A stretch of 64,000 nt of DNA from Nitrospirillum viridazoti CBAmc (GTDB taxonomy: Bacteria > Pseudomonadota > Alphaproteobacteria > Azospirillales > Azospirillaceae): NCBI RefSeq assembly GCF_000730165.1, contig NZ_CP022110.1, forward strand, positions 1,681,501 to 1,745,500, read 5' to 3'. Each line of letters opens with the position of its first letter. Within the stretch, counting starts at the first letter, position 1. Position numbers and translations under genes: made by a program. Below, piece after piece: positions 57,118 to 64,000 of this stretch. Under the pieces are notes generated by a model, which had not been told where the DNA came from, did no database searches, and saw nothing but the letters and a program-made list of their open reading frames with translations.

Positions 57118-59373
57118 TCAGTCCCAGGGCCGTTTGCTTTGCGGATCGTGTACCGTCTCGATGCGTACACCGCCGCGCTCGAAGTACAGGGCGTGCGCGC
57201 CACGGGCGGCCAGCACGTCGGGGCCGATGACGCGGGGGGCGTCGCAGCCCGCCGCCGGCACGCGGGAGATCACCAGGTCGGCATTGTCGCAATCCTCCGC
57301 CAGGGCGTCGCGGGTCCAGGCGATGGCGACCAGGCGCCCGTCCGGGGTGGCGGGGTCGCGCCGCTCCGGCCGGTAAAGGTCGGGATGGTAGAGGCAGCCC
57401 AGGCTGTCACACCGCAGGCTGCCATCGTCCGTGCCCACGGTGGGCCAGGCGGGCGGGCGCCCCTCGCCGCCATCGCGCTTGCCCCAGGTCTCCACCTCGA
57501 AGCCACCGCCGCGCGAGGACGACAGCCACAGTTTGCCGCCACCGTCGCGCACCGCCACCATGGTGCCGCCGCCCGACACCACCATGTCCGGCCGGGGCGT
57601 CAACGGTGCCAGCACGCAGCCGAGCGCGATGGGCGCCAGGCCGGCCAAGCGCCAGCGGCGGCGCCATAGCATGAGCCACAAGCCGCCGCCCACCATCAGG
57701 CCGAAGGCCAAGTCGGACAGGGCGGCGCCGTGCAGCGCGGCCCCCGGCAAGGCGGCGGTGACGCGCGCCGTCCACAGGATGCCCTCGCAGCCCCAGCCGA
57801 TCATGTCGATGATCCAGCCCTCCAGATGGAAGGGCATGGCGACATAGGCCAGCAGGCACAGCGGCATGATCCACAGTTCGGTGATGGGAATGCCGATCAG
57901 GTTGGCCAGCACGCCATAATTGGCCACCTGCTGGAAGTGGTAGAGGCAGAACGGCATGGTGGCGATGGTGGAGATGATGGACGTCAGGCACAGGCCTCCG
58001 ACGAACAAGGCGGCGCGGCGCAGCCAGCCCCCATCCTTGCGCCAGCGGTTCAAGGGATCGCGCAGCACCTCATAGGCGCTGATCAGCGCCAGCACGGCGC
58101 CGAAGCTCATCTGGAAACTGGGGCCCGGCAGTTGCTCCGGCTGGTACAGCAGGCAGAGGATGCCGGCGACGGCGATGGCCCGGGGGCTCAAGACCGACCG
58201 GTCGGCCAGGATGGCCACCATGGCCAGCGCCGTCATGAGGACGGAGCGTAAGGTGGGTACCTGCGCGCCCACCAGCATCATGTAGGCCAGGGTCGCCAGG
58301 ATGGCGAAGGCGGCGGCCCATTTCTTGATGGGATAGCGCAGCGCCACCCTCTCCCACAGGGCCAGGGCCGCCCGGGCGAAGAAGTAGAACAGCGCCGCCA
58401 CCAGGCTGATGTGCAGGCCGGAGATGGACAGGATGTGTTGCAGGCCGGAAACACGCATGGCCTGCAGATCATCGGAGGGAATACCCGTCTGTTCCCCATT
58501 CAGCAGCGCGATGGCGATCATGGCGGGCGCGCCGCTGAGGCGGGCGGCCACGCGGTCGGCGATCAGCTCACGCAGGGCCACCACGCGGTCGTTGATCCAG
58601 CCGACGACGCCCACCGGCGCCGGCGCCACCACCTCGGGCGTCTTGAAGGCGAAGCCGACGGCGCCGATGCCTTGGTAGAAGGCGGATCGGCGGAAATCAT
58701 AGGCGCCCGGCTCCGGACTGTCGGGCGGTGGACGTAGCGCCGCGAGGATGCGCACCCGCGTGCCGGCCGGCGGGGCCGTATCTGTCGGCCGCAGACGGAT
58801 GCGGACGGCGGGCGGCGTCAGCTCGGGGGCCAGGCGGGGGATGTGCGGATCGGCCAGGGTGACGCGTACGCCCTTGTCCAGCCGCTCGACATTGGCCACG
58901 CGGCCCTCCACCGGCACAGGTCCCAGGGGGCGCTGCAGGATGGGGGTCTTCAGCCAGGTGGTGCGGGCCTCCACCGCCGTGAAGCCCACGCCCAGGGCCA
59001 GCAAGGCGCCCAGGGCCAGCCGCAGGGGCAGCCGCTCTCCCGCCAGCAGGTAGAGGCCAAAGGCCCCCAAGGTGAAGAGCAGGCCCGACCAGGACGGCGG
59101 CTCCCCCGGCATGGCGAAGTACAGGGCGATGCCGGCCCCCAGGAAGACGGGCACCCAAAGGACCCAACGTTCGCGCTCTTCCACCAAATTGACATACGCA
59201 GATGCGACAATGCTGGCTAACGCGGCGAACACACGATGTGTGATCCACATCACATCTGAAGGAGGTGGGTCGGCGCCAAATTCGCTCCGCCCAGTAGCTA
59301 AATAGGACCCATTCGACAAGTACGGGGCTTCACGGTCCCAGTCCTCTCCAGCGGGGTCTGCCTCAGGGTGCAT
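57118..59373 (-). CDS. comEC: ComEC/Rec2 DNA-uptake channel protein
   Basis: A 751-residue polytopic membrane protein of the ComEC/Rec2 family. An N-terminal DUF4131/OB-like periplasmic region (about 60-230) precedes the competence domain with LLNGEQTGIPSDDLQAMRVSGLQHILSISGLHISLV in pieces (about 290-325) and some ten membrane helices. A soluble C-terminal region follows (about 590-751). Family members pass single-stranded DNA across the inner membrane. comEC-gltX-gltA next to lexA is a conserved alphaproteobacterial order. Confidence 0.92.
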   Translation of the reverse strand: MHPEADPAGEDWDREAPYLSNGSYLATGRSEFGADPPPSDVMWITHRVFAALASIVASAYVNLVEERERWVLWVPVFLGAGIALYFAMPGEPPSWSGLLFTLGAFGLYLLAGERLPLRLALGALLALGVGFTAVEARTTWLKTPILQRPLGPVPVEGRVANVERLDKGVRVTLADPHIPRLAPELTPPAVRIRLRPTDTAPPAGTRVRILAALRPPPDSPEPGAYDFRRSAFYQGIGAVGFAFKTPEVVAPAPVGVVGWINDRVVALRELIADRVAARLSGAPAMIAIALLNGEQTGIPSDDLQAMRVSGLQHILSISGLHISLVAALFYFFARAALALWERVALRYPIKKWAAAFAILATLAYMMLVGAQVPTLRSVLMTALAMVAILADRSVLSPRAIAVAGILCLLYQPEQLPGPSFQMSFGAVLALISAYEVLRDPLNRWRKDGGWLRRAALFVGGLCLTSIISTIATMPFCLYHFQQVANYGVLANLIGIPITELWIMPLCLLAYVAMPFHLEGWIIDMIGWGCEGILWTARVTAALPGAALHGAALSDLAFGLMVGGGLWLMLWRRRWRLAGLAPIALGCVLAPLTPRPDMVVSGGGTMVAVRDGGGKLWLSSSRGGGFEVETWGKRDGGEGRPPAWPTVGTDDGSLRCDSLGCLYHPDLYRPERRDPATPDGRLVAIAWTRDALAEDCDNADLVISRVPAAGCDAPRVIGPDVLAARGAHALYFERGGVRIETVHDPQSKRPWD

Positions 59374-59574
59374 CTTCGTTCCGGGTGTGCTATCTCAGCG
59401 GCTTCCGCATCCTGGTGATGCGCCCCTGGCGGTTATTCTGCCGCCGGACCTGATCACCAGCTATCTCGATATTCGCGTGGCGCCGTCAACCTCTGGATGC
59501 GTCCTTTCCAAAGCGACCCCTCCAGACGCCCCGACGCGGCGCCACCCGCCCGCATGCCGGAGAGTGCGTTTCCC

Positions 59575-60981
59575 ATGAGTGTCGTCACCCGCTTCGCCCC
59601 GTCCCCCACCGGCTATCTGCACATCGGCGGTGCCCGTACCGCCCTGTTCAACTGGCTGTACGCCCGCCACCACGGCGGCACCTTCCTGCTGCGCATCGAG
59701 GATACGGACCGGGCGCGGTCGACCCAGGCGGCGGTGGACGCCATCATCGACGGCCTGAGCTGGCTGGGCCTGACCTGGGACGGCGACGCCGTCAGCCAGT
59801 TCGAGCGCCGCGAGCGCCATGCCGAGGTGGCGCGCACCATGCTGGCCCAGGGACATGCCTACCATTGCTACTGCTCGCCGGAAGAGCTGGAAGAGATGCG
59901 GGAGCAGCAGAAGGCCGCCGGCCTGCCCATGCGCTATGATGGCCGCTGGCGCGACCGCGACCCGTCGGAGGCACCGGCCGGCGTGGCCCCCGTCATCCGC
60001 CTGAAGGCTCCGCGCGAGGGCGAAACCGTTCTGCAGGACAAGGTGCAGGGCGAGGTGCGGGTGCAGAACAGCCAGCTGGACGACATGGTGCTGCTGCGCG
60101 CCGACGGCACGCCGACCTACATGCTGTCGGTAGTGGTGGACGACCAGGATATGGGCGTGACCCAGGTGATCCGGGGCGACGACCACCTGACCAACACCTT
60201 CCGCCAGCTGCAGATCTACCAGGCCATGGGCTGGACGCCGCCGGACTTCGCGCACATTCCCCTGATCCACGGGCCCGACGGCGCCAAGCTCAGCAAGCGC
60301 CACGGCGCCCTAGGGGCCGAGGCCTACCGTGACCTGGGCTACCTGCCGGAAGCGCTGCGCAACTACTTGCTGCGCCTGGGCTGGAGCCACGGCGATGATG
60401 AGATCATCAGCACCGAGGACGCCGTTTCCTGGTTCAACCTGGAAGGCATCGGGCGGTCCCCGTCGCGCATGGACTACGCCAAGCTGGACAATCTGAACGG
60501 CCATTACATCCGGCAGGCGGACGACGGCCGACTGGTGGACCTGATCGGCCCCCGATTGGTCACGGCCCTGGGGCGTGACTTGAGCGACGCTGACCGCGAC
60601 CTGCTGCGTCGCGCCATGCCGGGCCTGAAGGCGCGGGCCAAGACCCTGGTGGAACTTGCCAACGGCGCACAGTTTTATATCACGGCCCGCCCCCTTCCGC
60701 TGGACGAGAAGGCCACCCAACTCTTGTCCGACGAGGCCCGGGCCCAGCTGGCGACCATCGCCGGCCGCCTGAAGGACGCGTCCGACTGGACCGCCGCGAC
60801 CCTGGAGGGGATCGTGCGCACGTACGCCGAGGAGACGGGCCTGAAGCTGGGCAAACTGGCTCAGCCATTGCGCGCTGCACTCTCCGGCTCCGCGGTCTCG
60901 CCACCGATCTTCGAGGTGGCGGAAGTGCTGGGCCAGGCTGAAACCCTGGCTCGTATCAGTGATGTCGCAGGGGGTGCGTGA
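59575..60981 (+). CDS. gltX: Glutamyl-tRNA synthetase
   Basis: A 468-residue class-I synthetase: [17 protein letters not shown] at 5-21 (HIGH-type HIGG) and [10 protein letters not shown] near 238 (KLSKR signature). It charges tRNA-Glu, possibly also tRNA-Gln in organisms that use GatCAB. ATG at 59575 ([11 protein letters not shown]) is chosen; an ATG seven codons upstream is possible. Divergent from comEC across about 200 bp (59374-59574), which should hold both promoters. Confidence 0.97.
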   Translation: MSVVTRFAPSPTGYLHIGGARTALFNWLYARHHGGTFLLRIEDTDRARSTQAAVDAIIDGLSWLGLTWDGDAVSQFERRERHAEVARTMLAQGHAYHCYCSPEELEEMREQQKAAGLPMRYDGRWRDRDPSEAPAGVAPVIRLKAPREGETVLQDKVQGEVRVQNSQLDDMVLLRADGTPTYMLSVVVDDQDMGVTQVIRGDDHLTNTFRQLQIYQAMGWTPPDFAHIPLIHGPDGAKLSKRHGALGAEAYRDLGYLPEALRNYLLRLGWSHGDDEIISTEDAVSWFNLEGIGRSPSRMDYAKLDNLNGHYIRQADDGRLVDLIGPRLVTALGRDLSDADRDLLRRAMPGLKARAKTLVELANGAQFYITARPLPLDEKATQLLSDEARAQLATIAGRLKDASDWTAATLEGIVRTYAEETGLKLGKLAQPLRAALSGSAVSPPIFEVAEVLGQAETLARISDVAGGA

Positions 60982-61005
60982 GCCCTCCTGGCGTCATTGC
61001 CTTCG

Positions 61006-61034
61006 GCGGTGCGGAACACTACACTCCGCACCGC
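61006..61034 (+). terminator. Hairpin between gltX and gltA
   Basis: GCGGTGCGGA / TCCGCACCGC, a perfect 10-bp stem with a 9-nt loop, 25 bp after the gltX stop. No T tract follows, so termination is possible but not certain; it could be part of the gltA leader. Confidence 0.5.
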
Positions 61035-61093
61035 GTCATAAAGACCAATAAGGGGCAGAGGGCCCCACTCCGTATAAACAAGGACGTGCCGAA

Positions 61094-62413
<1,320 letters not shown>

Positions 62414-62432
62414 GGCATAGGCGGACGGGACG

Positions 62433-62657
62433 ATGGCGGAGCGGGTTCATCCCAGCAATGGCGATAACGGGACAGGCGCCAGCCGGTCCCGACCCCGTGC
62501 CCGCATCCTACCCGCCCGTTCGCTGGAGAGCCATCTGCCGGCCAACGACAACCCCGTGCCCCCGGGCCGGCGGTTGAAGCGGTTGGTGTGGATGACCTTC
62601 GCCACCCTGGGCGCAGTCCTGGGCATCGCGGCCACCGTGGTGTCCCTGCTGCACTGA
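62433..62657 (+). CDS. Small single-pass membrane protein
   Basis: A 74-residue protein: a basic, Pro/Arg-rich N-terminal half and a C-terminal hydrophobic helix (LVWMTFATLGAVLGIAATVVSLL). GGACGGGA lies before its ATG, and it begins 19 bp after gltA and ends at an intrinsic terminator, so it is probably the second gene of a gltA operon. I know no function for it. Confidence 0.6.
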   Translation: MAERVHPSNGDNGTGASRSRPRARILPARSLESHLPANDNPVPPGRRLKRLVWMTFATLGAVLGIAATVVSLLH

Positions 62658-62691
62658 GGGACGATGGCGAACACCTTCCCGTGCTTTCTGG

Positions 62692-62725
62692 AAAGGCCGT
62701 CCGGGCGACCGGGCGGCCTTTTCTT
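62692..62725 (+). terminator. Intrinsic terminator after the gltA operon
   Basis: AAAGGCCG / CGGCCTTT encloses an inner CCGG-GCGA-CCGG hairpin, and TCTTTC follows. It is 35 bp past the small membrane-protein stop. Confidence 0.85.
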
Positions 62726-62751
62726 TCATATCGTGCCAATGGCCCAGGTTC

Positions 62752-62790
62752 ACCGCATGCATTGCTGGTACTGCCGGCAATGCATGCGGT
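62752..62790. promoter_or_regulatory. Perfect 14-bp inverted repeat upstream of the comB-like gene
   Basis: ACCGCATGCATTGC (62752-62765) and GCAATGCATGCGGT (62777-62790), 11-nt spacer. Each arm contains the palindrome GCATGC/TGCA. It lies 63 bp before the comB-like ATG with no T tract, so an operator or leader hairpin is more likely than a terminator. Confidence 0.5.
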
Positions 62791-62853
62791 CAAAAACTTC
62801 CCAACAGGTACTGGTCGGGCTGATGGCCGGAGCTGTACGTCGCAGGTGCGATC

Positions 62854-63561
62854 ATGACCCAGACTGTACACAGCGAATGGGGCTTGGCCGGGGTGGAGGG
62901 GTTGCGTGAACGCGTGGCGGTGCTGGTCATCGTCGACATCCTGTCCTTTTCCACCGCCGTCGATATCGCGACCAGCCGCGGCGCGGCCATTCTGCCCTTT
63001 CCCTATGGTGACGCGGCGGCGGCCCAGACCGCCGCTGATAAGGCGGGCGCCGTGCTGGCGGCCCCGCGCAACGCTGGCGGCCAACTCAGCCTGTCGCCCC
63101 GCTCCCTCACCGCCATCACGTCCGGCACCCGGCTTATGCTGCCATCGCCCAATGGCTCCCGGCTTTCCCTGGCGGGCGGCGCGGCGAAGGTGATGGCGGG
63201 TTGCCTGCGCAATGTCGTGGCCGTCGCACGACAGGCCCACATGCTGGCCGAGGGCGGCGACATCGCCGTCATCCCGGCGGGCGAGCGCTGGCCGGATGGC
63301 AGCCTGCGGCCAGCGGTGGAGGATCTGCTGGGGGCCGGTGCCATCATCGCGGCGCTGGACCTGCCGACGTCCGCCGAGGCGCGGGTGGCGCGCGACGCCC
63401 ACAGGGCGGCTGGGCCTGACCTGGCCGACATCATCCGGGGCAGCCAGTCCGGCCGGGAACTGGCCGGTTGGGGCTACGCCGATGATGTGGAACTTGCCCT
63501 TGAGCTGAACGTCAGCACCACGGCGCCGGTCTTGCGTGACGGCGCCTATCAGGCGCCCTAG
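62854..63561 (+). CDS. 2-phosphosulfolactate phosphatase (ComB) family protein
   Basis: A 235-residue ComB-fold protein: VLVIVDILSFSTAVDIATSRGA near 24 (metal site and active-site Asp/Ser), LPSPNGSRLSL near 98, VIPAGERWPDGSLRPAVEDLLGAG near 139 in pieces. In archaea ComB acts in coenzyme M synthesis; bacterial members are widespread, and their substrate is often unknown. It overlaps the C-terminus of the convergent aminotransferase gene by four bases. Confidence 0.82.
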   Translation: MTQTVHSEWGLAGVEGLRERVAVLVIVDILSFSTAVDIATSRGAAILPFPYGDAAAAQTAADKAGAVLAAPRNAGGQLSLSPRSLTAITSGTRLMLPSPNGSRLSLAGGAAKVMAGCLRNVVAVARQAHMLAEGGDIAVIPAGERWPDGSLRPAVEDLLGAGAIIAALDLPTSAEARVARDAHRAAGPDLADIIRGSQSGRELAGWGYADDVELALELNVSTTAPVLRDGAYQAP

Positions 63562-64000
63562 GCCCCGTCCATCGCCCGGGCCAGCACCTCGAAGATGCGG
63601 GGGCTGTCGCACTGGGCGACGTTGAAACGCAGGAAGCCGTCGGCGGTATTGGTCAGGCTGAAGACGTCACCGGGTGCCAGCACCACCCCGTGGTCCAGCG
63701 CCGCGCGGGCCAAAGCCACCGACGACGCGCCCGGCGGCAGGGTCGCCCACAGGAACATGCCACCCCGGGGCTCAACCCACGGCTTGAGCCCCAAGACCTC
63801 CAGCCGGCGTACCGTACGTCCCATGGCGCCGGCCAGGCGCGCGCGTACGCCTTCCATATGCCGCCGGTAGCTGCCGTCGGTGAGCAGCTGGTGGATAATG
63901 CGTGGATTGGTGGTGGCGTTGCCGAAGGCAGTGGCCAGCTTCACATCGGCGATGCCTTGGATCCAGTCACCCCGCGCCACGACATAGCCGCAACGTACCG
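63558..64000 (-). CDS. PLP aminotransferase (class I/II, probably MocR-type), C-terminal part
   Basis: The minus-strand frame is open from 64000 to a stop at 63558 and lacks its N-terminus. The sequence RCGYVVARGDWIQGIADVK (just after the PLP lysine of this family) and the tail with LEVLGLKPWVEPRGGMFLW and FLRFNVAQCDSPR are typical of fold-type I aminotransferases, close to the domain fused to GntR regulators in MocR/PdxR proteins. Whether a GntR domain is present lies outside the window. Confidence 0.8.
   Translation of the reverse strand, partial: VRCGYVVARGDWIQGIADVKLATAFGNATTNPRIIHQLLTDGSYRRHMEGVRARLAGAMGRTVRRLEVLGLKPWVEPRGGMFLWATLPPGASSVALARAALDHGVVLAPGDVFSLTNTADGFLRFNVAQCDSPRIFEVLARAMDGA

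Overview
The window is high-GC chromosomal DNA from an alphaproteobacterium, most likely Rhodospirillales/Azospirillaceae (Azospirillum- or Nitrospirillum-like). This rests on gene order and family features: nifR3(dusB)-ntrB-ntrC-ntrY-ntrX-dat-HAD-hfq-hflX, a fused ispDF, a pyruvate dehydrogenase E1 beta subunit with its own lipoyl domain, a GTTC-N7-GTTC SOS box at lexA, and the order ppiD-trpE / trpGDC-moaC-moeA-lexA / comEC-gltX-gltA. No genus can be proven from sequence inspection alone.

Layout. 1-5.4 kb: a cut membrane protein, an inositol-phosphatase-family gene, groESL with an intrinsic terminator, hflX and hfq. 5.5-14.9 kb: a HAD phosphatase, a D-amino-acid aminotransferase and the nitrogen-regulation block ntrX, ntrY, ntrC, ntrB, dusB, all on the minus strand. 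15.2-19.6 kb: ispDF and pncC, a secreted esterase, and two exported proteins. 19.6-26.1 kb: an RNA-repair/Ro locus. 26.1-30.5 kb: a short-chain dehydrogenase, an S9 peptidase, a PemK/Phd toxin-antitoxin pair and a COQ10-like gene. 30.5-39.2 kb: lipA, lpd, pdhC, pdhB, pdhA, ftsB, eno. 39.3-45.1 kb: a DUF6438/ankyrin protein with a decayed copy of its own tail upstream, kdsA, pyrG, secG, tpiA. 45.4-57 kb: ppiD-trpE, an inserted accessory segment (brnTA, an FMN-reductase remnant, a metal-binding protein, a polysaccharide-deacetylase-like gene), then trpGDC-moaC-moeA, lexA and a RelE/HTH pair. 57.1-64 kb: comEC, gltX, gltA, a small membrane protein, a ComB-like gene and the end of an aminotransferase.

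The outstanding region is 19570-26122. A CARF-sigma54 activator (RtcR) is divergent from an operon with a consensus sigma54 promoter (24362-24378). The operon reads rsr (Ro/TROVE protein), then about 830 bp with no credible protein gene, then rtcB (RNA ligase) and rtcA (RNA 3'-phosphate cyclase). Enteric bacteria have the same order, with one or two Y RNAs (YrlA/YrlB) between rsr and rtcB. Here the gap holds a tandem array of six units. Each begins with GGYGAATGY. Five fold into a basal stem, an asymmetric internal loop, a second helix and a tRNA-like module. In three of them the module is circularly permuted: T arm and acceptor 3' strand first, then a capping loop, then acceptor 5' strand and D arm. 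Two units retain a recognisable 7- or 6-bp acceptor stem, complete D arm, variable loop and T arm, with the Ro-binding stem standing where the anticodon loop would be. Compensatory base changes between units support the fold. I infer a multi-Y-RNA array made together with Ro, RtcB and RtcA when RtcR senses RNA damage.

Other items of note: a dispersed hairpin repeat in three intergenic regions with stem covariation; nearly identical lipoyl-domain DNA in pdhB and pdhC; three toxin-antitoxin modules beside conserved housekeeping operons; and several perfect inverted repeats at promoters (brnTA, pdhA, the comB-like gene).
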